Assembly (NCBI GenBank): GCA_910584375.1
Contig: CAJUAH010000041.1
Coordinates: 1 to 31,073, forward strand
Length of the DNA: 31,073 nucleotides
Source: an uncultured Acetatifactor sp.
Lineage (GTDB): Bacteria; Bacillota; Clostridia; Lachnospirales; Lachnospiraceae
Direction: 5' to 3'
Positions within the stretch are counted from its first letter, which is position 1. Every line of letters begins with the position of its first letter. Position numbers and translations under genes: made by a program. Shown one piece after another: positions 24,880 through 31,073 of this stretch. The notes under the pieces are model-generated. The model saw nothing but the letters and a program-made list of their open reading frames with translations, searched no databases and was not told the DNA's origin.

Positions 24880-25293
24880 ATGTTTACAAAACAGCGGATC
24901 ATCGACAGATTAAGGGAAACAGGTTTTGACGCGGGTGAGTACTGGGTAGTCGCCGGGGCCGCCATGGTTTTGCACGGCGTAAAAGAGAGTACGGGAGATA
25001 TCGACCTGGGCTGCGATTCCCGGATGGCGGACAGGCTGCAGGAGGCAGGCTGTGAAACGCGGGTTCTTGCGGACGGAACGCGCCGGATACGCTATGACAG
25101 TGATATTGAGCTGTTTGAAAATTGGAGGGCAGGGGCGATAGAGGCTGTCGATTCCGTTCCCGTGGTTTCTCTTAAGGGAGTTATAGAGATGAAACGGCAG
25201 CTTGGACGGGAAAAGGATCTACGGGATATCGAACAGATCCAAAAATATCTTATGCAGCGTACCGTCTGCGTTGACAGCTCATCGGAATTGTGA
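24880..25293 (+). CDS. Small nucleotidyltransferase-fold protein
   Basis: A 137-residue protein with a minimal nucleotidyltransferase fold: VVAGAAMVLHGVKESTGDIDLGC (23-45) gives the GxS-like loop and the metal-binding D40/D42. A later IRYDSDIELFE could supply the third acidic residue. The C-terminal LGREKDLRDIEQIQKYL is typical of AbiEii/DUF6036-like proteins, several of which act as toxins or stand alone. No HEPN or antitoxin gene is next to it. AGGAGG lies before ATG 24880 and it follows DUF89 after 13 bases, so it belongs to the same operon. Toxin function is not supported by context. Confidence 0.8.
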   Translation: MFTKQRIIDRLRETGFDAGEYWVVAGAAMVLHGVKESTGDIDLGCDSRMADRLQEAGCETRVLADGTRRIRYDSDIELFENWRAGAIEAVDSVPVVSLKGVIEMKRQLGREKDLRDIEQIQKYLMQRTVCVDSSSEL

Positions 25294-25346
25294 GGGGCAT
25301 ACTGCGGATTGCAAATTGTCGCGGGAGATAAATCGTTGATAGTTAT

Positions 25347-25445
25347 ACTACATAACGCCAGAATTTACCATACTGCACTGGTTAAACGTATATAGCTGGC
25401 GTTATGTAGTCAGGTTACTCGGAAATTTTAACCGTTAAGCAGTAT
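25347..25445. repeat. Two interlocked inverted repeats in an AT-rich gap
   Basis: ACTACATAACGCCAG (25347-25361) is perfectly repeated in inverse at 25396-25410, 15 of 15 bases. In the loop, ATACTGC (25370-25376) and GGTTAAA (25380-25386) match GCAGTAT (25439-25445) and TTTAACC (25427-25433) further on, so the arms are ordered A-B-A'-B', an H-type pseudoknot topology. No T tract follows. It may be the end region of a lost mobile element, a binding site, or a structured RNA. The rest of the 223-base gap holds the marR promoter. Confidence 0.6.
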
Positions 25446-25469
25446 AAATCACTGCGGGAAAAAAATGAC

Positions 25470-25503
25470 TTGACAGCAGATAGTACTATATAGTATTATC
25501 TGC
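25470..25503 (+). promoter_or_regulatory. marR promoter with overlapping palindromic operator
   Basis: TTGACA (25470-25475), 18-base spacer, TATTAT (25494-25499). Bases 25476-25503 form a 28-base palindrome with one mismatched pair, centred on TACTATATAGTA and covering the spacer and the -10 box. This is the size and placement expected of a MarR-dimer operator, so the following gene is probably self-repressed. Confidence 0.75.
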
Positions 25504-25516
25504 TATAGGAGGAGAT

Positions 25517-25978
25517 ATGATTGAGACAAGAGGCGGTTTTCTGATATCACAGATCAAGCAGATCCAGGGGCGTATCTTTGGCAGACTGCTCATAGAGGCG
25601 GGGATCGAGGAGTTTAACGGCGCACAGGGGCGGATACTCTATGTGTTATGGCAGGAGGACGACCTGCCCATTGTGGAACTGGCAAAGAGGACGGGACTGG
25701 CCAAGACTACGCTGACCGGTATGCTGGATCGCCTGGAGAGCCAGGGACATGTGGCGCGATGCTATGACGCGAGGGACCGGCGGCAGATCCGTATCCGGCT
25801 CACCCCCCAGGCAAGGAAACTGGAGCAAAAGTATCAGGAGGTGTCGGACGACATGAGCCGCCTGTTTTACAGAGGATTTACGGACGAGGAAATCCTTGCC
25901 CTGGACAACGGCCTGGAGAAAATCTTGCGGAATCTGGAAACGGAAGAAGGCGGCGGCCACAAAAGTCCCCGGTCATGA
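25517..25978 (+). CDS. MarR-family transcriptional regulator
   Basis: A 153-residue winged-helix repressor. The recognition helix region is LAKRTGLAKTTLTGMLDRLESQG (about 55-77) and the wing is YDARDRRQIRIRLT (83-96) with the DxRDRR motif of MarR proteins. N-terminal and C-terminal helices form the dimer interface. AGGAGG lies four bases before ATG 25517. The palindrome over its promoter points to autorepression released by a small ligand. Likely targets are itself and the downstream oxidase-fold gene; nothing shows the ligand. Confidence 0.93.
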   Translation: MIETRGGFLISQIKQIQGRIFGRLLIEAGIEEFNGAQGRILYVLWQEDDLPIVELAKRTGLAKTTLTGMLDRLESQGHVARCYDARDRRQIRIRLTPQARKLEQKYQEVSDDMSRLFYRGFTDEEILALDNGLEKILRNLETEEGGGHKSPRS

Positions 25979-26102
25979 ATCGTCTTCTCCGGTCGCTTTT
26001 CAGTACATATCCTGCCGAGTCGGATGCGACGGGTATGGAACCCGGATGGAGAGCGACAACTATCATATGTGCGCCCGACACAGCGGGCAGAAAGGAGTCG
26101 GT

Positions 26103-26558
26103 ATGACATTAGAGGAAATAGGCGGTCTGGTAAAGAGGGCGGAAGTCGCAAGTCTTGGTTTTCTGGATGAGGAGGGCAATCCCGGCGTCAGGAAAGTTTT
26201 CAGTACCTGGCATAAGGGACTGGGCGTACATTATATCTCCACCAACACCTCTTCCATGCATGTGCAGGCGCTGCTTAAAAATGACAGAGCCTGTCTGTAC
26301 TTTGACGATTGCAAGACCTTTGAGGCGGTATGCTTTACCGGGAAAGCGATCGTACACTTTGAGAGGGAATATAAGGAACTGCTTTGGAACGAGGGGGACG
26401 AGCGCTATTATCCGGGCGGTGTGGAAGACGAGGATTATTGCGTGGTGGAGTTTATAGCGGAGCGCGGCCGGTATTACCGCTTTGATGGAAAGGGAGATAT
26501 CTCCGGAGAAGAACTGGCGACATTTGACAGGGGAGCAGAGATGAAAAATTATGCGTAA
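26103..26558 (+). CDS. Pyridoxamine 5'-phosphate oxidase-fold protein (general-stress type)
   Basis: From ATG 26103 (AAAGGAG upstream) the product has 151 residues. The split-barrel flavin-binding fold is seen in VASLGFLDEEGNPGVRKVFSTW (15-36), VHYISTNTSSMHVQALLKNDRACLYFDD (42-69) and FEAVCFTGKAIV (72-83). Such proteins bind FMN or F420 and many have no defined substrate. A longer reading frame from 25896 overlaps the marR gene and is rejected. It stands 125 bases after marR in the same direction, probably regulated with it. Confidence 0.85.
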   Translation: MTLEEIGGLVKRAEVASLGFLDEEGNPGVRKVFSTWHKGLGVHYISTNTSSMHVQALLKNDRACLYFDDCKTFEAVCFTGKAIVHFEREYKELLWNEGDERYYPGGVEDEDYCVVEFIAERGRYYRFDGKGDISGEELATFDRGAEMKNYA

Positions 26559-26673
26559 GTAGCGAGGATATCAATATTTCGGACGGGATTGGCCTGACAG
26601 ACTTTGCCCCGGTGATCTGTTCCGGTCACTGCCATTTCCTGGGCAAACACCTGGGGAAGATAGGAGATTATCT

Positions 26674-27327
26674 GTGAACATCATGAATAAAGCTTTTTTC
26701 CCGGGCGGGGAGTATAAGCTGAAAGACTGTGTGGATGCCCGGCTCCGCGCCGAGATCTGTCGGATCTTTGAGGCGGAGTATGACGGCAACTATACCTGGT
26801 ACGGGCGATGGCAGGGGGATATGCGGCCCGTGATGAAGATCTTTCTGCTGAAAGGGTGCAGCGGTATTCTGGAATGGGGGTGGAACTACAGTTTTCTGGC
26901 GGAATACTACTCCGGCAGGATGCAGTATTTTCGGACAGAAAAAAATCCCAAGCCGCAGTTGAGAACTTTTCCCAGCGGTTTTGTGGACATAACAGAGTGG
27001 CGGCAGAATCTGTTTCCCTGTTATTCCTCCGACAGGGCGCTGCTGTTTAAGGCTATTGACAAGGCCTGGAAGAAAACCCGGCCGGAGATACAGGAGTGGT
27101 ACCGGCGGGTGAACTCTTATGAAAGTATGATTGAAGAACTGGACAGGCAGATAGAATACGAAAAGTATTATGTTACAATGTGGCCGGAACAAAACTATAT
27201 CAAGGCATTTCTGCTGGCCAAGACAGGCAGGAGACGGGAGGCGCAGGAGGCGCTGGGGAGATCCCGCCTCTGGAGGGAGGCGGATGAGCGGCTGAAAGAA
27301 AAAATCATCCGCTATCTTCCGGGCTGA
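26674..27327 (+). CDS. Protein of unknown function, Trp/Tyr-rich
   Basis: The 217-residue product starts at GTG 26674, with AGGAG seven bases upstream; the ATG at 26683 is too far from it. It is soluble, rich in Trp and Tyr (YTWYGRWQGD, ILEWGWNYSFL), with an Arg/Lys-rich helical C-terminus (EAQEALGRSRLWREADERL). I do not recognise a family. The preceding 115 bases contain a 38-codon stretch without a start, ending at 26677, that resembles coding sequence; it may be a worn remnant. It converges on the possible XRE remnant. Confidence 0.65.
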   Translation: MNIMNKAFFPGGEYKLKDCVDARLRAEICRIFEAEYDGNYTWYGRWQGDMRPVMKIFLLKGCSGILEWGWNYSFLAEYYSGRMQYFRTEKNPKPQLRTFPSGFVDITEWRQNLFPCYSSDRALLFKAIDKAWKKTRPEIQEWYRRVNSYESMIEELDRQIEYEKYYVTMWPEQNYIKAFLLAKTGRRREAQEALGRSRLWREADERLKEKIIRYLPG

Positions 27328-27344
27328 GGGATAAAATCGAATGC

Positions 27345-27494
27345 CTAAATTTCCATCTGTCTTTTCCTGTCCGGGTTCTTTTTCAGGATCCTGACGGAGA
27401 CGATACCGCTCAAGCCCTGCCCGAAGAGCGCGCAGGGCGGTTCTTCCTGCCGGATTCCCTTATTCCGGCGAATCTCTTCCAATCGGTTTTTCAA
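27345..27494 (-). pseudogene. Possible decayed XRE-family regulator fragment
   Basis: On the minus strand AAGGAGG (27513-27507) precedes TTG 27494, which opens LKNRLEEIRRNKGIRQEE. This is very like the first helices of small XRE regulators. The sequence then departs from the helix-turn-helix pattern (PPCALFGQG...) and stops at 27345 after about 49 codons. It could be a frame-damaged regulator or a chance match. A longer reading frame through the terminator at 27515-27587 is not believable. Confidence 0.4.
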
Positions 27495-27514
27495 AGTATT
27501 ACGTATCCTCCTTG

Positions 27515-27587
27515 CAAAAAAATGGAAAGCGTACTTTACATTCTGATTGTATATCATCTGTCTCAGAATGTCAGGTGTGCTTTCCAT
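27515..27587 (-). terminator. Terminator of the suf operon with double stem
   Basis: Outer stem ATGGAAAGC/GCTTTCCAT (27522-27530 and 27579-27587) and inner stem CATTCTG/CAGAATG (27539-27545 and 27564-27570) are separated by two 8-base internal loops. On the minus strand seven T follow (27521-27515). It lies 36 bases after the SufB-like stop. Confidence 0.7.
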
Positions 27588-27622
27588 ATTATTTAGAGGC
27601 TGAGTCAGGCCATAAAAGCGGT

Positions 27623-28540
27623 CTATTTCAGGAATCCGTTCACAATCTGCGCCTCGGCCTCGGCCTCGGTGAGCCCCAGCGTCATCAGCTTGACGATCTG
27701 ATCCCCGGCGATCTTGCCGATGGCGGCCTCGTGAATCAGTTCCGCGTCCAGATGGTTGGCGGTGATCTCCGGAACGGCGCTGATCCTGGCGTTGTCCATG
27801 ATGATGGCGTCGCATTCGGAGTGCCCGGCGCAGCGGTTGTTGCCGTTAATTTTTGCCAGAAAAAGCTGGCGGGAATCGTCCCTGGCCACGGCCCGGGAGA
27901 TCACGTTGGCGCTGGAGCCCTCGCCGTTTAGGTCCACGTCAAAGGAAGTCTCCGCGTACTGTTTCCCGTGGGTCATCAGTTTCTCGGTGACAATGATCCG
28001 GGCCCCGGCCTCCAGCGTGGCCCTGGTGGAACGTTTGGTGGAGTCCACGCCTTTTATCTGCACGGTTTCCAGCTCCATAAAGCTGTTTTCCCCCAGTATC
28101 ACCACGGTTTCGGGATTCATAATCCGCTCCCCGGAGCCATCCCCGGAGCCGTAGTGCTTTTCTACATACTTTACGTGAGAGTTCTTTCCTATATAGAAAG
28201 TATGGACGCCGTCGTGTTTGGACGTCTGGTCGCCGCTGTTATGGATGCCGCAGCCCGCCACGATGGTCACGTCGCAGTCGTCCCCCACATGGAAATCGTT
28301 GTAGACCATTTCGGTCAGTCCGCTCTGGCTCAGAACCACGGGGATGTGTACGCTCTCCTTTTTGGTGCCGGGTTTGATCACGATATCAATGCCCGGTTTA
28401 TCCGTCTTGGTGACAATGTCGATATGCGCAGTGGTATTTCGGGCCACAGCCTCGCCGTTGGCCCGGATATTGTAGGCCCCGGCGGGCACTTCGTGCAGAT
28501 CGGCCACCTGCGCCAGCAATTCTTTCTGTATGGCATCCAT
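27623..28540 (-). CDS. sufB: SufB-like Fe-S scaffold subunit of a minimal SUF/SMS system
   Basis: The 305-residue SufB/SufD-fold protein builds or carries Fe-S clusters together with SufC. The right-handed beta-helix core is followed by the typical C-terminal domain NHLDAELIHEAAIGKIAGDQIVKLM (from about 262) and AQIVNGFLK at the end. C243 in SECDAII sits where SufB has its essential Cys, and LIHEAA (270-271) resembles the SufB VEHEA rather than the SufD SHGAT motif. Another Cys pair (around 89 and 97) is present. It is much shorter than classical SufB (about 470), lacking the N-terminal region, as in SmsB. Its ATG lies 3 bases after the SufC stop with AGGAGGG inside sufC. Confidence 0.85.
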   Translation of the reverse strand: MDAIQKELLAQVADLHEVPAGAYNIRANGEAVARNTTAHIDIVTKTDKPGIDIVIKPGTKKESVHIPVVLSQSGLTEMVYNDFHVGDDCDVTIVAGCGIHNSGDQTSKHDGVHTFYIGKNSHVKYVEKHYGSGDGSGERIMNPETVVILGENSFMELETVQIKGVDSTKRSTRATLEAGARIIVTEKLMTHGKQYAETSFDVDLNGEGSSANVISRAVARDDSRQLFLAKINGNNRCAGHSECDAIIMDNARISAVPEITANHLDAELIHEAAIGKIAGDQIVKLMTLGLTEAEAEAQIVNGFLK

Positions 28541-28543
28541 AGA

Positions 28544-29281
28544 TCAAACCCTCCTGACTTCCTGATAAAAACGGCAGCTGCCGGTGTCCTGCAGCAGCTC
28601 CGGCAAAATGTCTTCCCTGCGCCCCTGAGCCTTTACCTGGCCGTCCGCGATCACCACGATCTCGTCCGCAATGTTCAGGATACGTTCCTGATGAGAGATG
28701 ATGATCAGGGAACGGTTGCCGCCGGTATCGCGCAGTTCCTCAAAGACCTTGATCAGATTGTTAAAGCTCCACAGGTCAATGCCCGCCTCAGGCTCGTCGA
28801 ATACGGAAAGGGGCGTGTTACGGGCAATGACGGTGGCGATCTCGATACGCTTTAATTCTCCGCCGGATAAGCTGGCGTCCACATCCCGGTTTATGTAGTC
28901 CCGGGCGCAGAGTCCTACTCTGGACAGGTATTCGCAAGCCCCGGCGGTGGAGAGGGCGTCCCCGGCGGCTAAGGTGATCAGGTCTTTGACTTTGATCCCC
29001 TTAAAACGCACAGGCTGTTGGAAAGCAAAGCTGATGCCGCATTTTGCCCGCTCGGTGACGGACAAATCGGTGATATCCTGGCCGTTGAAGAAAATGCGGC
29101 CCTCCGTGGGCTTTTCGATCCCCATGATCAGTTTGGCAAGGGTGGATTTGCCGCCGCCGTTGGGGCCGGTGATCACGATAAAGCGGTGATCGTCAATGGT
29201 AAGATTTAGATTTTTTATGATTTCCTTCTGCGCGTCGGATGTATCGGACACCTGGAAGGAGAGATTCTCCAGCTTTAGCAT
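28544..29281 (-). CDS. sufC: SufC-type Fe-S assembly ATPase
   Basis: This 245-residue ABC-type ATPase powers Fe-S cluster assembly with SufB. It has Walker A GPNGGGKST at 39-47, the Q-loop FAFQQPVRFKGI near 85-96, the signature LSGGELKR at 138-145 and Walker B with FDEPEAGIDLWS (161-172). The last motif, with E-A-G-x-D and a following Trp/Ser, is a SufC hallmark. AAGGAGG lies six bases before ATG 29281. The operon contains only sufC and sufB; no sufS, sufU or sufD is in the window, which fits the two-gene SMS-type locus. Confidence 0.93.
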   Translation of the reverse strand: MLKLENLSFQVSDTSDAQKEIIKNLNLTIDDHRFIVITGPNGGGKSTLAKLIMGIEKPTEGRIFFNGQDITDLSVTERAKCGISFAFQQPVRFKGIKVKDLITLAAGDALSTAGACEYLSRVGLCARDYINRDVDASLSGGELKRIEIATVIARNTPLSVFDEPEAGIDLWSFNNLIKVFEELRDTGGNRSLIIISHQERILNIADEIVVIADGQVKAQGRREDILPELLQDTGSCRFYQEVRRV

Positions 29282-29338
29282 AAAAGCCTCCTTGATCTGT
29301 GAAAAATTGTGTTGCTCCTGATTCTGCTCTTTGCGGAT

Positions 29339-29347
29339 ATTATATCA
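29339..29347 (-). promoter_or_regulatory. Extended -10 promoter of the suf operon
   Basis: TGATATAAT on the minus strand (TG-N-TATAAT) with a poor -35. It lies about 60 bases before the SufC ATG. No clear regulator box is visible. Confidence 0.55.
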
Positions 29348-29406
29348 CATTCTTTCAAAAATGACAGGAAAAAAGACAGAATTAACCTATCTTTTTTTCT
29401 GAAAGA

Positions 29407-29415
29407 TGTTATAAT
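29407..29415 (+). promoter_or_regulatory. Extended -10 promoter of the chemoreceptor-like gene
   Basis: TGTTATAAT on the plus strand, again TG-N-TATAAT and without a good -35. It faces away from the suf promoter in the same 200-base gap. A short palindrome (CCGTACTTACGG) lies between it and the gene. Confidence 0.5.
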
Positions 29416-29482
29416 AGTGATGTTATCAATGTTTTACCGTACTTACGGAAATTGAATAATACATATTTTCGGGAGGGAGAAA

Positions 29483-30952
29483 ATGAAACTGTCAGAAAAA
29501 GCTTATATTAACCGGGCGGCCATCATGTGCCATACGATAATCGATGTAGTGCTTGCTCTGGCCTATATGGTTGAACTGCTGAAGGGGGCCAGGACGGTGG
29601 GATACATATGTATATTCCTGGCGATATGCCTTGTGCCGGTACTTACGGAATGGGCGATTTATAAAAAGGATCCGGACAGCGGGGCCATCATGCACATCAT
29701 TGCCGTTTGTTACGGAATATTGTACGCGTTCGCTATTTTTACGGCTAACAGTATCACCAACTTTGTATATGCGATTCCGATGTTTGTAGTGCTGCTGTTG
29801 TATTCCAATGTCCGTTTCACCGCCCTGTTTTGCGGGATTCTGGGTCTGCTCAACGTTCTTGATATCATATATGTAGCCATGACTGTGGGCTATGCGAAAG
29901 AACAGATTGCGGATGTGGAGATCCGGGTGGCCAGTATTACCCTGATTGCGATTTTCTGTGTCATCACGACCAGGTGCCTGAACAAATTAAATAAAAATAA
30001 GCTGTCCAACCTGAATGCGGAGAAGGATAAATCCACCCAGATGCTGAACAATACCCTGCAGCTGGCGGAGCAGATCAGCCAGGGAATCGAGCAGGTGACC
30101 CGGAAGATGGAGCAGTTGGACCAGTCCGTGGTCCATATCCAGAATTCCATGAAGGAAGTGACTCAGGGCAGCACCGAGACCGCCGATTCCGTGCAGCAGC
30201 AGATGGTGCGAACCGAGGAGATCCAAAATTATATTGCCAGGGTGAAGGAGAACGCGGAGAGTATTGACCGGGGCGTAGATGATACCACGGGGATGATCCA
30301 GGCGGGGCAGAAAAATATCGACGCCATGTCGCGGCAGGTAGAAAAATCCATAGAGGCCAATGACACCGTAATCCGCCGGATGGAAGATCTGAGTGTGCAG
30401 ACCGAAAAGATGAATTCCATCATAGAAATGATCACTGGTATCACCAACCAGACCAGCCTGTTGTCCCTGAATGCCAGCATTGAGGCAGCCAGGGCCGGGG
30501 ACGCGGGTCGGGGGTTCGCGGTGGTGGCGGGGGAGATCTCCACGCTGGCCAACCAGACCAAATCGGCCACCGTCAACATTACCGAATTGATCCAGAACAT
30601 CAATGCGGAGCTGAAAGAGGTGTCCGCCGCCGTCGATATGGTGACAGAGAGCAACAGATCCCATGCGGTGACTGCGAAAGAGGTATTGGAGAGCTTTGAG
30701 AAGATCGCCGGAATGACGGAGGGCATCGGACAGCAGACCAGCGCCATGAGAAATACCGTGACGGATCTGGAGACCGCCAACGCCGGTATTGTGGAGAGTA
30801 TACAGACCATATCCGCCATAACGGAGGAGGTGTCGGCGCACTCCAGCGAGACCTATGACGCCTGCGAGGTAAACAGCAGCATGGTTTCCGAGGTGACGGG
30901 CATTGTGGAGAACCTGAACGAAGAGACTAAAAAAATACAAAAAAGCTATTGA
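29483..30952 (+). CDS. Methyl-accepting chemotaxis-like signalling protein
   Basis: The 489-residue protein has six hydrophobic segments in residues 12-162 and a C-terminal coiled-coil signalling domain. The conserved hairpin tip is GITNQTSLLSLNASIEAARAG (about 319-339), followed by RGFAVVAGEISTLANQT, the CheA/CheW contact region. There is no extracellular sensor domain and no clear HAMP domain; the membrane part may sense directly. GGGAGG lies before ATG 29483. No che, fla or other chemotaxis gene is in the window, so it may serve a non-flagellar pathway. Its stop codon is part of the promoter of the following tRNA. Confidence 0.9.
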   Translation: MKLSEKAYINRAAIMCHTIIDVVLALAYMVELLKGARTVGYICIFLAICLVPVLTEWAIYKKDPDSGAIMHIIAVCYGILYAFAIFTANSITNFVYAIPMFVVLLLYSNVRFTALFCGILGLLNVLDIIYVAMTVGYAKEQIADVEIRVASITLIAIFCVITTRCLNKLNKNKLSNLNAEKDKSTQMLNNTLQLAEQISQGIEQVTRKMEQLDQSVVHIQNSMKEVTQGSTETADSVQQQMVRTEEIQNYIARVKENAESIDRGVDDTTGMIQAGQKNIDAMSRQVEKSIEANDTVIRRMEDLSVQTEKMNSIIEMITGITNQTSLLSLNASIEAARAGDAGRGFAVVAGEISTLANQTKSATVNITELIQNINAELKEVSAAVDMVTESNRSHAVTAKEVLESFEKIAGMTEGIGQQTSAMRNTVTDLETANAGIVESIQTISAITEEVSAHSSETYDACEVNSSMVSEVTGIVENLNEETKKIQKSY

Positions 30953-30977
30953 CATTTGTAACGGAACTTAGTAAAAT
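30949..30977 (+). promoter_or_regulatory. Strong promoter of tRNA-Arg
   Basis: TTGACA (30949-30954), 17-base spacer and TAAAAT (30972-30977). The -35 overlaps the chemoreceptor stop codon (30950-30952). The tRNA begins about 41 bases after the -10. Confidence 0.75.
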
Positions 30978-31018
30978 ACTTAGTGTTGCAGGAAAACTTA
31001 CAGCGCCCTGCGACACAT

Positions 31019-31073
31019 GTGCGTTTAGCTCAGCTGGATAGAGCGTTTGGCTACGGACCAAAAGGTCGGGGGT
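31019..31073 (+). tRNA. tRNA-Arg(ACG), 5' part, cut by the window end
   Basis: Acceptor strand GTGCGTT, then T8-A9, a D arm GCTC...GAGC, an anticodon stem TTTGG/CCAAA around the loop CTACGGA, giving anticodon ACG. The variable loop and the start of the T stem are present; the T loop and the 3' acceptor lie beyond the window. Confidence 0.9.

Noticed and set aside
24880..25293. Toxin-antitoxin pair with the small nucleotidyltransferase as toxin
   Set aside because: No HEPN, AbiEi or other antitoxin-like gene is adjacent; the upstream partner is a metabolic phosphatase.
25347..25410. Reading the 15-base inverted repeat as terminal repeats of an insertion sequence
   Set aside because: Only 34 bases lie between the arms and no transposase or target duplication is visible.
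26559..26677. A 38-codon coding-like stretch (ending GKIGDYL) before the 26674 gene
   Set aside because: There is no start codon or ribosome site and it overlaps the oxidase gene end; at best a worn remnant, too short to call.

Overview
The window looks like a piece of chromosome from a GC-rich anaerobic Firmicute, most likely a gut Lachnospiraceae member. This rests on the Shine-Dalgarno-rich gene starts, the fused chorismate mutase/prephenate dehydratase, a DUF815 ATPase, a DUF5050 propeller protein, a two-gene SUF-type Fe-S locus, and close-packed operons with ATGA overlaps. There is no phage, CRISPR array or intact transposon; it reads as core and soft-core genome.

Layout. 1-3.8 kb: a small acidic unknown (-), an ApbE-type flavin transferase lipoprotein (+), a membrane-anchored unknown (+) and a DUF5050 propeller (-). 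3.9-6.4 kb: pheA and a DUF815 AAA ATPase in tandem. 6.38-6.88 kb: about 500 bases without a gene, packed with long paired segments and a long-range 11-bp complementarity; this is the best candidate for an undescribed structured RNA or leader. 6.9-10.7 kb: Ppx/GppA-HD phosphatase and polyphosphate kinase, a polyphosphate degradation/synthesis pair directly downstream of that element. 10.7-15.2 kb: GNAT acetyltransferase, WD40-like protein, Uma2-family nuclease-fold protein and a large solute-binding-type lipoprotein. 15.2-16.6 kb (-): a MATE transporter broken by one missing base.

16.6-19.6 kb: a strong promoter, a 12-codon ORF (or a frameshifted 53-residue hydrophobic peptide), two T7-tailed hairpins, then a three-gene ABC-2 exporter operon. 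This layout suggests transcription attenuation or a small peptide gene. 19.6-25.3 kb: a MutS2-like ATPase without a Smr domain, then a tightly linked set of SpoU-type rRNA methyltransferase, acidic small protein, membrane-anchored propeller, DUF89 phosphatase and a small nucleotidyltransferase. 25.3-27.3 kb: overlapping inverted repeats, an autoregulated-looking MarR gene, a flavin/PLP-oxidase-fold protein and an unknown. 27.3-29.3 kb (-): a possible XRE-regulator remnant, a terminator and the sufC-sufB pair. 29.5-31 kb (+): a six-helix chemoreceptor-like protein and the 5' part of tRNA-Arg(ACG), whose promoter begins in the chemoreceptor stop codon.

Functional themes are polyphosphate metabolism, aromatic amino acid synthesis, Fe-S assembly, export/efflux and metabolite repair. 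Several membrane-anchored propeller or lipoprotein genes have no obvious partner in the window.
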